Shown here: positions 26,021 through 34,352 of the stretch, in pieces | Position numbering within the stretch: the first letter of the stretch is position 1 | Layout of the letters: each line of letters begins with the position of its first letter | NCBI RefSeq assembly: GCF_003477885.1 | Contig: NZ_QUEE01000001.1 | Location: forward strand, 527,002-586,880 | Length of the DNA stretch: 59,879 nucleotides | Direction: 5' to 3' | Origin: Lachnotalea sp. AF33-28 | GTDB lineage: Bacteria; Bacillota; Clostridia; Lachnospirales; Lachnospiraceae | Program-made: the position numbers and the translations under genes | Notes under the pieces: model-generated | The model's database searches: none | Told to the model about the DNA's origin: nothing | Seen by the model: only the letters and a program-made list of their open reading frames with translations

Positions 26021-27700
26021 CTAATTATATAACTCTTCCATTTCTTTTATTGCCTGCTCGCCGCCGGCTGCCTTCCACTTCTCAACAACTGTGTCGAAGT
26101 AGTCTATCGGCTCATCGCCTACCACAATTTTAGTAAATCCTTCCAGCAGAATGGTATCCAGTGTAGCGCCGGACTTGATCAGGATTTCCGGTGTAAACGC
26201 CCACAACACATTTTCGAGATATTCACCCTTTTCAACATATTCATTGACCCATGTAGTTGTACTCCCCTCAAAGCCATACATGCAATAACCGTGTGTAAAT
26301 TCAGGATGCGCATCAGGATCCTCAATAAACGCCTTTACATTATTGTAGCTTACCAGGAAATTCGGTGTCAGCTTTGACGCGTCTCCTGTCATTATCGCAT
26401 TATATATGCTTGCAGTTTCATTCATCTGTATCGTGGGATTACAAATTCTAGCATTTGCCTGTGTATCAACCAAACTGCCTTTTGTAAGATTTTCTCTTAA
26501 TTCAGCTTCTTTCTCCTGTGATTCAGACGACTGTATATACTGGTAAAAATTAATTAATTTGAATACCGCTTCCGGATTTTTACATTCCTTGCTCACTGCA
26601 ATATAGGTAGCATTGCCGCAATAGATTGATTGTAAAACGGGCTCCCCGGTTGCGGACGGAATCTTATAAGGACGGTAAATCGCATCGAAACCGTTTGCAG
26701 TGACATAATCCTGTCCGACCGCAGCTCCCCACCAGAGATAGTACGGCATAATACCAACTTTATTGCTTAAAACATCTTCATTGGCTTTTGCCATATCCAT
26801 AGTGATAAAATCAGGACTGATCATCCCTTCCTTGTACCATTCTGCCCAGGCAGCCAATGCATTCTTGTATTCTTCTGTTGTAGAGCCATATACAATATTG
26901 CCGCTGTCATCACGAACCCACATACCCGGATGCGCCCCCCATCCGGGCGCAAGTAAATTCAGATACTCCAATGATTTTTCTGCAGAAATGCCATAGACGC
27001 CATATTTATCCATAAATGTTTTTGCTATCGTTACAAGGTCATCCATGGTTTCCGGCGCATCCAGACCGCATTCTTTCAGCCAGTCCTGCCTGATCCAAAC
27101 AAAATCATATTGTGCTTCAACACCGTAATGCAGCTGAGCCAGTCCATACAGTTTGCCATCAAAGATACCCGACTCAAAACTCTGTTTATCGTATTCCATA
27201 AAGCTCTTTATATCATCTGATGCATAGATGTCATACAAATCTTTCAGATCATACAGCATACCCGCTTCTGCCAGCTGCTTCAGCTGCGTTGCATTTACCC
27301 GAACAAAATCCGGAATCTTTCCCTCTGCAATCTGCAGATTCAATTTCGTATCATAATCGTCTGAGACCCATTCATTAACAAGATTAATATTAAAGCGGTC
27401 CTTGTATGTTTTTGTCCACAGGTTGTTATCGATATCGTCACCTTCCGGATAAGCGATATAACTATAATCGCTTTTGACTGATGTCAATGTTACTGTTTCC
27501 TCATAAGGCGCCCAGATATCAATTTCTCCGTTTTCATCCGTTCCAGCGTCCTGTGAGTCCGCTGTTTTTTGCTGTTCCTGTTGGCTGCCGCCCTCTGTTT
27601 TTTGCTGTTCCTGACCGTTTCCGCTGCATCCTGTCAAACATACGATAACAGTCATGATTGCCGCCAGCATGAAAGATAACGTCTTTTTCTTCATACTCAT
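26021..27700 (-). CDS. Solute-binding lipoprotein of the sugar importer
   Basis: A 559-residue extracellular binding protein (LipO/family 1 type) anchored by lipid. The signal peptide MSMKKKTLSFMLAAIM... ends at a lipobox LTGC, followed by an acidic/Gln-rich linker. The mature protein shows ETVTLTSVKSDYS, KTYKDRFNINLVNEW, RVNATQLKQLAEAGMLYDL and DFVWIRQDWLKECGLDAPETMDDL, typical of binding proteins that pair with LplB/LplC permeases. AAAGGAG lies before the first of two ATG codons (27700 and 27694). Expression is probably driven by the duplicated control region at 27777-27866. Confidence 0.93.
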   Translation of the reverse strand: MSMKKKTLSFMLAAIMTVIVCLTGCSGNGQEQQKTEGGSQQEQQKTADSQDAGTDENGEIDIWAPYEETVTLTSVKSDYSYIAYPEGDDIDNNLWTKTYKDRFNINLVNEWVSDDYDTKLNLQIAEGKIPDFVRVNATQLKQLAEAGMLYDLKDLYDIYASDDIKSFMEYDKQSFESGIFDGKLYGLAQLHYGVEAQYDFVWIRQDWLKECGLDAPETMDDLVTIAKTFMDKYGVYGISAEKSLEYLNLLAPGWGAHPGMWVRDDSGNIVYGSTTEEYKNALAAWAEWYKEGMISPDFITMDMAKANEDVLSNKVGIMPYYLWWGAAVGQDYVTANGFDAIYRPYKIPSATGEPVLQSIYCGNATYIAVSKECKNPEAVFKLINFYQYIQSSESQEKEAELRENLTKGSLVDTQANARICNPTIQMNETASIYNAIMTGDASKLTPNFLVSYNNVKAFIEDPDAHPEFTHGYCMYGFEGSTTTWVNEYVEKGEYLENVLWAFTPEILIKSGATLDTILLEGFTKIVVGDEPIDYFDTVVEKWKAAGGEQAIKEMEELYN

Positions 27701-27748
27701 CTCTCTCCTTTTTATTAGGTGTTTGTTTTTACGTTGCAACATATACGC

Positions 27749-27791
27749 ATTATATGATATACCCGATCATCTTCCTATCCGTTTTCTTGCG
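27749..27791 (-). promoter_or_regulatory. Activator-type promoter of the sugar uptake operon
   Basis: TATAAT (27749-27754 on the minus strand) has no good -35 box; 22 bases upstream of it is the block CGCAAGAAAACGGAT (27777-27791), which recurs at the same distance from the -10 of the SGNH gene. A binding site for the divergently encoded AraC-type regulator is the obvious candidate. Confidence 0.6.
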
Positions 27792-27866
27792 TTTTGAATG
27801 ATTTCATGCTTCATTCCACCATGGAACACAAAAAAATATTCACACGTCATTTTTTTATACTATAAT
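27777..27866 (+). repeat. 90-bp direct repeat, copy A
   Basis: This stretch aligns without gaps to 28544-28633 with 64 of 90 identical positions, from ATCCGTTTTCTTGCG at one end to TACTATAAT at the other. It spans the control region of the binding-protein gene and the last bases of the SGNH gene. Confidence 0.8.
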
Positions 27867-28480
27867 TCCTTAAATGCCTTAATCCACTCGCGTTTAATAA
27901 TTTCATGACCTGCCGCCGTAGGATGAATTCCATCCCGCAGCCAGTAATCATTGGAGGCCAGTTCAGCAGCTTCGTCAAATTTATTCTGCAGTGAAATGAA
28001 TGGCAGCCCATATTTTCCTGCTGTCTCTGTTGCTATTTTGGCCCTCTCCGACACTCCGCTTTGAAACTCTTCCCAGCACATCTCAGTTGCAGCACCCTTT
28101 AATATAAATGGTTCTAAGATCATGATTTTTACATCCGGCAGGGCTTCCTTAAGTTCTTCAATCAGCATGGAATATATTCTGGAAGATTTATCCGCATCCG
28201 TACCGTTGTGCTCGTAAATTTCACGTCCTATGTCATTTACACCAATCAGAATGCTCATAATATCCGGTTTAAGGTTAATAATGTCTGCTTTGATTCTGGC
28301 GTATAAATCAATGATACGGTCGCCGCTGACCCCTCTGTTCAGCATCCTGTATTGATTCGCATACTCTAATCCTAACTCGCTGCTTACAAGTGTTGGGTAA
28401 CCATATCCCATATTCAGGTCATCTTCCGTGGACCGGCCCGCGTCTGTGATAGAGTCGCCTTGAAATAAAATTGTTTTCAA
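27860..28480 (-). CDS. SGNH/GDSL hydrolase (putative carbohydrate esterase)
   Basis: A 206-residue single-domain lipase/acylhydrolase that may remove acetyl or other acyl groups from imported or local glycans. Block I is FQGDSITDAG with the catalytic Ser, block II holds a Gly in NRGVSGDRI, block III is IGVNDIG with the oxyanion Asn, and block V is DGIHPTAAGH with the catalytic Asp-x-x-His. I set the start at a TTG (28480) with AAGGAG nine bases upstream; this gives LKTILFQGDS directly, the normal start for the family. An in-frame extension of about 100 codons upstream runs through the regulatory region and is not credible. Confidence 0.88.
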   Translation of the reverse strand: MKTILFQGDSITDAGRSTEDDLNMGYGYPTLVSSELGLEYANQYRMLNRGVSGDRIIDLYARIKADIINLKPDIMSILIGVNDIGREIYEHNGTDADKSSRIYSMLIEELKEALPDVKIMILEPFILKGAATEMCWEEFQSGVSERAKIATETAGKYGLPFISLQNKFDEAAELASNDYWLRDGIHPTAAGHEIIKREWIKAFKEL

Positions 28481-28514
28481 ACCTGCTTTCTCCTTCCTGT
28501 GAATAAGTTGTCCT

Positions 28515-28558
28515 ATTATACGACAACTCTGTTTTCCCTTTCCATCCGTTTTCTTGCG
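28515..28558 (-). promoter_or_regulatory. Activator-type promoter of the SGNH gene
   Basis: TATAAT (28515-28520, minus strand) lies 23 bases downstream of the shared block CGCAAGAAAACGGAT (28544-28558), the same arrangement as in front of the binding-protein gene, again without a clear -35 box. Confidence 0.6.
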
Positions 28559-28633
28559 CTCTGTATGTTTTCTTGACCATTTTCTCTGCCAAACGCAAAA
28601 AATTATTCGCAAAATGTTTTTTTGTACTATAAT
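28544..28633 (+). repeat. 90-bp direct repeat, copy B
   Basis: Partner of copy A at 27777-27866 (64 of 90 positions identical, no gaps). It fills the space between the SGNH gene and the divergent histidine kinase gene; its plus-strand end TATAAT (28628-28633) may be the -10 of the kinase promoter. Confidence 0.8.
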
Positions 28634-28700
28634 AAAAACAAAGCTACATAAGAAGCACATAACTATAAAGTTTATCCAAACCGAGAGAAAGCATATTTTT

Positions 28701-30440
28701 ATGAAAAACAATATCACTCTGAAAAAATTGATTCTGTTATTCTTTTCAGTCATTGTTCCTTTTTTCCTTTCCAGCATGTTTTTGCTTCAACAAAATAATG
28801 CGGCTATCCACAACCGAAAAATTGTCTCACTTCAGGAAAAAGTTAATTTGACAGCGCAGACATTAACAAGTGCCCTGGAGCAAATATACCACACAGCTGC
28901 CGAAATGACCGGGCAATCAAATCTGAGAAGAGTGGCTACCGCTAACTATCTCCAGACCACATATGAGGAAGCGAAAGATATCTGTCAGATACAGGAACAG
29001 CAGACCAGCATTAAAAATGCCAATCCATACATCAATAACTTTATAATATATTACCAGGACAGAAAACAAGCATATAACAGCAGCGGAGATGGCAGAGGCA
29101 GTTTTTTCGAATTTACCGAGGAGGAATATCAGACGTTAGCAGATGCACGCAAATCTGCTGATTTTTTGATTTACTATAATCAGAAACTGTCCGAAATTAT
29201 CCTGCCTTCCTCCGGTTCAAACTTTTTGATTCGAATTGACTTATCCGCAGCGTCCATCTCATCACTATTGGAGAATGCCTTTACCGAATACAAATTTTAT
29301 TATTATCTTGATGCATTTGACCAATCCTATCAGCTTACAAATCTTACCAAAGAACAGCTGGCGTTGTTTACGGATACCGATTGTGCAGACAGGCTTACAA
29401 TAGAAGGGACGCAATATTATCGTTTTTCCTCCTCCCTCCCCTACGGCAAAGCTTTGATACATTTTTTCTTTTCCGGCGACCAGCTATATGCAGACACGAA
29501 ACTTTATCAGTATCTGGATCTCTGTTTCAGTCTGTTTGTACTGATTATCTGCTGTATTTTCCTGTGGGGCAGTTATACCATTATCCAGAAACCGATACAA
29601 ACGTTGATCCATGCCTTTCAAAATATTAACAACAGGAACTATAATGTACGTATTTTCAGTAAAAATAATTCAGATTTCACCTATCTGTACAACGAATTCA
29701 ACCATATGGCAAAGCAGCTTGGCACGTTGATTGAAAAGGATTATCAGCAGCAATTGCTTTTAAATAAAGCGGAATTAAAACAGCTTCAGGCACAGATTAA
29801 CCCACATTTTCTCTACAATTCCCTGTTCCTGCTGCGCCGCATGATACAGGATGAGCTATATGCGGAAGCCTACCATATGTCAGATACTTTGGGACTATAT
29901 TTCCAATATATTACACGCAACAGCCAGGACTATATGCCCTTAAATCAAGAGTACCGTCACGCAATCCTGTATTGTGAAATCCAGAAACTGCGTTTTGAAG
30001 GACGAATCCGCGTGGAGACCGATGACCTTCCCGCTGAATATTCCAGCATTCTGGTGCCGAAATTAATTATCCAGCCCATTTTAGAAAATGCTTTCAATTA
30101 TGGGCTTCGCAATAAAGTAGATGACGGTTTGTTAAAAGTAGCGGTTTCCAATCATGATTCTGAACTGATTATTTCTATAGAAGATAACGGAGACGACCTT
30201 TCCGATGCTCAGCTGGAGAAGATCCAAGCTAACCTCCAGTCTGCATCTACCGGCGACCCTTTACGGGAAATGACAGGTATCTTGAATATTCAAAGAAGAC
30301 TGAGTATATATTCCGACGGTTCCAGCCATCTTACAGCAATCCGCAGCCCCTTAGGCGGCCTGTGTATCCAACTCTTTTTGCCAATACAGCAATCCCCTGG
30401 AAAGGAGCGGGAAACTCATGATAAAAATATTGTTAGTTGA
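28701..30440 (+). CDS. YesM-type sensor histidine kinase
   Basis: Membrane sensor that phosphorylates the neighbouring response regulator. The 579-residue protein has a first membrane segment at about 10-30, an extracellular sensing region (~31-270), a second membrane segment at about 272-292 (FSLFVLIICCIFLWG), a HAMP domain, a LytS/YesM-type histidine box (QAQINPHFLYNSLFLL, with the phosphorylated His) and an ATP-binding domain (ILENAFNYGL, then EDNGDDL). I use the ATG at 28701; its ribosome site is weak (GAGAAAG) and the upstream in-frame stretch crosses the promoter. The last 23 bases overlap the regulator gene. Confidence 0.93.
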   Translation: MKNNITLKKLILLFFSVIVPFFLSSMFLLQQNNAAIHNRKIVSLQEKVNLTAQTLTSALEQIYHTAAEMTGQSNLRRVATANYLQTTYEEAKDICQIQEQQTSIKNANPYINNFIIYYQDRKQAYNSSGDGRGSFFEFTEEEYQTLADARKSADFLIYYNQKLSEIILPSSGSNFLIRIDLSAASISSLLENAFTEYKFYYYLDAFDQSYQLTNLTKEQLALFTDTDCADRLTIEGTQYYRFSSSLPYGKALIHFFFSGDQLYADTKLYQYLDLCFSLFVLIICCIFLWGSYTIIQKPIQTLIHAFQNINNRNYNVRIFSKNNSDFTYLYNEFNHMAKQLGTLIEKDYQQQLLLNKAELKQLQAQINPHFLYNSLFLLRRMIQDELYAEAYHMSDTLGLYFQYITRNSQDYMPLNQEYRHAILYCEIQKLRFEGRIRVETDDLPAEYSSILVPKLIIQPILENAFNYGLRNKVDDGLLKVAVSNHDSELIISIEDNGDDLSDAQLEKIQANLQSASTGDPLREMTGILNIQRRLSIYSDGSSHLTAIRSPLGGLCIQLFLPIQQSPGKERETHDKNIVS

Positions 30441-32127
30441 CGATGAATACCATGTAATCAGCTATATCACGAACCTGCTGCAACATATTGATTTTTGTGA
30501 AATCAACACAATAACGACCACATCCGGTCCTGAAGCGTTGCAGATCGTTGCGTCCTCCCATATTGATATTGCCTTTCTGGATATCAATATGCCCAGGGTA
30601 AGCGGTCTGCAGATTGCGGACAAGCTTCACAATCAGTGGCCGGATTGCCAGCTTATTTTTCTGACAGCCTATGAGGTATTTGACTATATTTATGAAGCCA
30701 ATCGATATCCCGGCGCCATCTATCTGTTGAAGGCAGAATCAGATGCAAAAATCCTGGATGTGGCAGTTTCCTGCTGCCATGCTATCTTACAGAAAAGAGA
30801 GGAGAAAAGCTATCTAAGCGATATTCAGAAAAAGGAAAAACTGCTTCTTCTTTTGCAGGAGCAGCAGTTTCTTCGGGAAGTGGTTCATGGGGATCTCACC
30901 AAAGATATGGAATGTTTTGTCAAAAATTCTTCTCTGGAAATTCATTTTTCTTTTGAGAAGGAAGTATATCTGATGCTGATGCATATCCGGCGTTCGCCTT
31001 CCTCCATTTGCGATTCTTCTTTCTATCTGGAGAGAATGGAACATTTATTGGGAAATCTGTTTCTTTTTTCCTTTGTGGAAACAGAGAAGGGTGTTTTATT
31101 ATGGATTTTTCAGGAACGCGACTATCCGGAGAAGGAGGTTTCTTATTTTAACTGCCTGAAGGATACGATGGATTCCTTTCTGGATATCTGCACCGAAATA
31201 AAGCACCAGGCGCTTTCTCTGTGCCTATATCGGGAGAAAGTGGCTTGGGATGAAGTCTCACGCTCCTATCAACTCCTGTATGATGCCTATTATGAGGAAA
31301 GCTCCCTGTTGTCCATTCACTCCTCGGCTGCCAGAGTAATCGAAAGAAATACGAACCCTTCTCCCCGGTTTCCGTTTTCAAATACGGTTGCCGGTCCGGA
31401 TACCGCGATGACAGAAAATATAAATATTGATACTTCCCCTGTCACAAGACTGCCGTCTGCCGCCTTGTCCGGCAGGCTGTTTTCCATGAAGCAGGCGCTG
31501 TATCAGGGGAAACGGGATTTATTTTTAACAGAACTGCAGCATTGCCGTCAATACTGTACCGTTATCAAAAACATGCACCATGTGGGGACAATTAAAATCT
31601 ATTTTTCCATAGTGCTGATTTATCTGGAATATATAGAGCATTACAAGTTAGTGCCTAGGATTGCTATGGAAATAGCCATGTATCCGCTTTATTTCATTAA
31701 TGATTTCCCGGATTGGGAGCACGCGTTTTTGTACCTGCGCCAGTTAGGAGAGATTCTATTTAGGATCGCCAATGAAAATAACAGCAATAAGACCCGGCAG
31801 CTGATTGCTTCCATACAGAATTATATTCAAAGCCATTTGTCTGAAGACCTGAATCTGACTGTTATTGCGGATTATGTAAATTATAACGAATCTCATATTT
31901 CGCGGTTATTCAAACGCTATACAGGATACAATCTATCCGAGTACATCACCTCCTGCCGCATTGAGTATGCCAAGTCACTGCTGGCACAGACAGAGGACAC
32001 GGTACAGTTCATTTCACAAAAAACAGGATTTCATACTTCCCAGTATTTTTCCTCCACTTTTCGGAAAAATACTGGATTGTCTCCAAATGAATACCGTATG
32101 CAGAAACGAAGACCACAGCAAAGCTGA
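30418..32127 (+). CDS. YesN-type response regulator, AraC DNA-binding domain
   Basis: Transcription activator of the uptake locus by context. The 569-residue protein has a receiver domain (1-120; acidic pocket VDDE, phospho-accepting Asp55 in FLDINMP, Thr in FLTAYE and Lys in LLKAE), a long helical middle (about 130-460), and a C-terminal pair of AraC helix-turn-helix units (from about 462; LTVIADYVNYNESHISRLFKR and VQFISQKTGFHTSQYFSSTFRK). GGAGCGGGAAACTC precedes the ATG, which lies inside the end of the kinase gene, so the two proteins are made together. Its likely targets are the shared blocks in front of the binding-protein and SGNH genes. Confidence 0.93.
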   Translation: MIKILLVDDEYHVISYITNLLQHIDFCEINTITTTSGPEALQIVASSHIDIAFLDINMPRVSGLQIADKLHNQWPDCQLIFLTAYEVFDYIYEANRYPGAIYLLKAESDAKILDVAVSCCHAILQKREEKSYLSDIQKKEKLLLLLQEQQFLREVVHGDLTKDMECFVKNSSLEIHFSFEKEVYLMLMHIRRSPSSICDSSFYLERMEHLLGNLFLFSFVETEKGVLLWIFQERDYPEKEVSYFNCLKDTMDSFLDICTEIKHQALSLCLYREKVAWDEVSRSYQLLYDAYYEESSLLSIHSSAARVIERNTNPSPRFPFSNTVAGPDTAMTENINIDTSPVTRLPSAALSGRLFSMKQALYQGKRDLFLTELQHCRQYCTVIKNMHHVGTIKIYFSIVLIYLEYIEHYKLVPRIAMEIAMYPLYFINDFPDWEHAFLYLRQLGEILFRIANENNSNKTRQLIASIQNYIQSHLSEDLNLTVIADYVNYNESHISRLFKRYTGYNLSEYITSCRIEYAKSLLAQTEDTVQFISQKTGFHTSQYFSSTFRKNTGLSPNEYRMQKRRPQQS

Positions 32128-32167
32128 CGATGGAAATGACATGATTTAATTCAGCCAGCAAATACTC

Positions 32168-32202
32168 AGCACCGGTCTGCCATATCCAGGCATACCGGTG
32201 CT
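32168..32202. terminator. Hairpin after the two-component genes
   Basis: AGCACCGGT (32168-32176) and ACCGGTGCT (32194-32202) with a further inner pairing (CTGCC with GGCAT). It lies between the regulator stop and the convergent sigK stop; the T-rich stretch TCTTTTATTTTTT follows on the plus strand. Confidence 0.6.
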
Positions 32203-32239
32203 ACTAATTCATCTCTTTTATTTTTTCCGGCTGGGCCCT

Positions 32240-32887
32240 TCACCCTCTCCTCTCAAACTCTTTCTTAAGCTTCTCCAGCGCCTTCTTCTCAATCCGTGAT
32301 ACATAACTGCGGCTGATGCCCAGATAAGCTGCGATCTCCCTCTGTGTATATTCCTTTTGCCCGTACAGGCCATAGCGCATGCGGATCACCAGCTTCTCCT
32401 TATCTTTCAGGCAGTGCTCAAATATGTCGTAAAGCCTCTGTACGTCCTGCTGCAGGGATACTCTTTCCGTGATATCTCTTTCATCCGTCTCAATCACATC
32501 CAGCAGATTGATCTCGTTCCCTTCCTTATCTGTCCCGATGGGTTCAAACAGTGAAATTTCCCTTCCATATTTCTTTTCCGCACGGAACATCATCAGAATC
32601 TCGTTATCAATGCACTTTGCCGCATAGGTGGCAAGTCTGCTGCCTTTTCCGGGATTAAAGGTGTTGACAGCCTTGATCAGCCCGATCGTTCCGATGGAGA
32701 TCATATCCTCCAGATCACGGTCCGCCAGATTGTATTTTTTCGCTACATGTGCAACCAGTCTCATATTGCGTTCAATCAGGGCATTTCTGGCCGCCAGATC
32801 GCCCTCTTTTAAACGGGTCAGATAAAGACTCTCTTCCTGCGGCGTCAATGGTTTCTGAAATGTTTTCAAGCATCCGTACCCCGTCAC
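32240..32887 (-). CDS. sigK: RNA polymerase sigma-K factor
   Basis: Late mother-cell sporulation sigma factor. The protein (215 residues from the GTG) has region 2 (ERNMRLVAHVAKKYN, EDMISIGTIGLIKAVNTFNPGKGSRLATYAA), KFIDN-like CIDNEILMMFRAEKK, and region 4 (RMRYGLYGQKEYTQREIAAYLGISRSYVSRIEKKAL). Only about 10 residues precede FQKPLTPQEE, so the ~20-residue pro-sequence of Bacillus SigK appears absent, as in some clostridia. The gene is uninterrupted, with no skin-type insertion. The GTG at 32887 lacks a clear ribosome site and lies very near the predicted transcription start; a TTG at 32869 is an alternative. Confidence 0.93.
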   Translation of the reverse strand: MTGYGCLKTFQKPLTPQEESLYLTRLKEGDLAARNALIERNMRLVAHVAKKYNLADRDLEDMISIGTIGLIKAVNTFNPGKGSRLATYAAKCIDNEILMMFRAEKKYGREISLFEPIGTDKEGNEINLLDVIETDERDITERVSLQQDVQRLYDIFEHCLKDKEKLVIRMRYGLYGQKEYTQREIAAYLGISRSYVSRIEKKALEKLKKEFERRG

Positions 32888-32898
32888 ACGTTTACTAA

Positions 32899-32907
32899 TA
32901 CTCTATG
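32899..32907 (-). promoter_or_regulatory. Sigma-K/sigma-E-like -10 element upstream of sigK
   Basis: CATAGAGTA on the minus strand matches the sigma-K -10 consensus CATANNNTA, with an AC at about 17 bases further upstream. sigK genes are typically read by sigma-E and then by sigma-K itself. Confidence 0.45.
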
Positions 32908-33003
32908 CGCGGGACAAAAACAAAGTGCTTTTACAAAAAAATATAATTGAAAAAGAATACTGCTCGCGGGATTCTCCGCCTGCGGCGGGCCGCTTCAGCA
33001 ACA

Positions 33004-33045
33004 ATAAAAACAGGGTTTGTGGAAACGTCTCCCGCAAATCCCTGT
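33004..33045 (-). terminator. Rho-independent terminator of the ddl operon
   Basis: On the minus strand ACAGGGATTTGCGG pairs with CCACAAACCCTGT (two mismatches) and is followed by TTTTTATT, 30 bases past the ddl stop. Confidence 0.75.
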
Positions 33046-33074
33046 CTGCTATTTGTATGCTATTCTTCCTTATG

Positions 33075-34289
33075 TTATGCTTTGGAACCCTTGGCGCCCT
33101 GTCCTAAGGTCACACCGGCCAGCAGGTTCGTATCAAAGGAATATGTGATCTCTCCCCGTTCACGCTCCCTCTTGAGCGCCAGCTTCACCATGCGGTCCAG
33201 CAGCTCGGCATAAGGCATGCCTGTGGCTTCCCACAGGTAGAAGGAGAGTGAACCCGGAATGGTATTGATCTCATTGACGAAGATCTCCCCGCTCTCCATA
33301 TCGATCATAAAGTCAATGCGGGACACACCGCTGCAATTTAATGCCTGGAAGGTCCTCACAGCCAGACTGCGGATCTTCTCTCTGGTTTCCGGAGCGATCT
33401 CGGCCGGAAGCTTCCGTTTCAGGCCGGACATGCCGCCCTTGCTGCCTCCGCTCTTGGCTCCTGCGGTCTTTCCGCCTTTGCCGCCGGACATATACTTATC
33501 TTCATAGCTTAGTATCTCATCGCTGTTCACCGGCTCTTCGCACTCTGATGCCTCGGCCTCCTCATAATCGCCCAGCACGGAACAGTTGACCTCTTTGAGG
33601 CTGGTGATGGCGCGTTCCACCAGTACCTTTTCTGCGAACTCAAACGCATAATCAAGGGCTGCCTCCAGCCCTTCCCTGTCCCACGCGATCTTAATGCCCA
33701 CGCTGGAACCCAGGTTTACAGGTTTTACAATCACAGGATAGGAAAATCCGGCTTCGATCTCTTCTATCACCTTTAAAGGAGCGCCATGGTAGCGTTTGAT
33801 ATCCGCCAGGCGGCAGTCTAGCACCGGTATGCCGTTGTCCTTCAGCACCGTCTTCATCGCATATTTATCCATGCCCAGGGCGGATGCCGTCACATCGCAG
33901 CCCGCGTAGGGGATACAGAGTGTGCGCAGATACCCCTGCAGCGTGCCGTCCTCCACATTGGTTCCGTGGACCACCGGAAATGCCACATCGATCGTTCCCA
34001 GTTCGTTGCTGCCGAATTTCTTAAAGGGATAGCGGATCAGCTTCACCTGATTCCCCTCATTTACAAGGATGACGCGCTGACTGTTTTTCAGCAGTTCGTC
34101 TATGTTGCGGTAGGACTCGATCTTGCCGACCTCGCTCCCCACATACATCTCATTCTTCTTGCTGATATAGATCGGTATCGGCTCATACTTCTCCGTATCA
34201 AATGCGTAGTAGGCCTGGATGCCCGATATGATGGACACCTCGTGCTCCACACTCTGTCCGCCGAAAAACACACCAACTTTGATCTTCAT
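33075..34289 (-). CDS. ddl: D-alanine--D-alanine ligase
   Basis: Makes the D-Ala-D-Ala dipeptide for peptidoglycan. The 404-residue protein opens KIKVGVFFGGQSVEHEVSI, and shows the ATP-grasp blocks YPVIVKPVNLGSSVGI, VERAITSLKEVNCSVLGD, and the metal/ATP site GVSRIDFMID with FVNEINTIPG. Between the central strand and the omega-loop region (about residues 245-295) is a ~45-residue Gly/Lys/Ser-rich insertion (SGGKGGKTAGAKSGGSKGG) that makes it longer than the usual ~350-370. The ATG at 34289 follows GGAGGAGTCAATA. It ends the hydrolase-murF-ddl operon. Confidence 0.95.
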   Translation of the reverse strand: MKIKVGVFFGGQSVEHEVSIISGIQAYYAFDTEKYEPIPIYISKKNEMYVGSEVGKIESYRNIDELLKNSQRVILVNEGNQVKLIRYPFKKFGSNELGTIDVAFPVVHGTNVEDGTLQGYLRTLCIPYAGCDVTASALGMDKYAMKTVLKDNGIPVLDCRLADIKRYHGAPLKVIEEIEAGFSYPVIVKPVNLGSSVGIKIAWDREGLEAALDYAFEFAEKVLVERAITSLKEVNCSVLGDYEEAEASECEEPVNSDEILSYEDKYMSGGKGGKTAGAKSGGSKGGMSGLKRKLPAEIAPETREKIRSLAVRTFQALNCSGVSRIDFMIDMESGEIFVNEINTIPGSLSFYLWEATGMPYAELLDRMVKLALKRERERGEITYSFDTNLLAGVTLGQGAKGSKA

Positions 34290-34352
34290 TATTGACTCCT
34301 CCATTTTTATATCAATGACCGCTGATCTTTATGCACGCAATGCGTTTTAGCC

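Noticed and set aside
28481..28777. N-terminal extension of the SGNH hydrolase with membrane-like residues
   Set aside because: It runs through the promoters and the 90-bp repeat and overlaps the divergent kinase start; a TTG with AAGGAG gives a normal-length enzyme.
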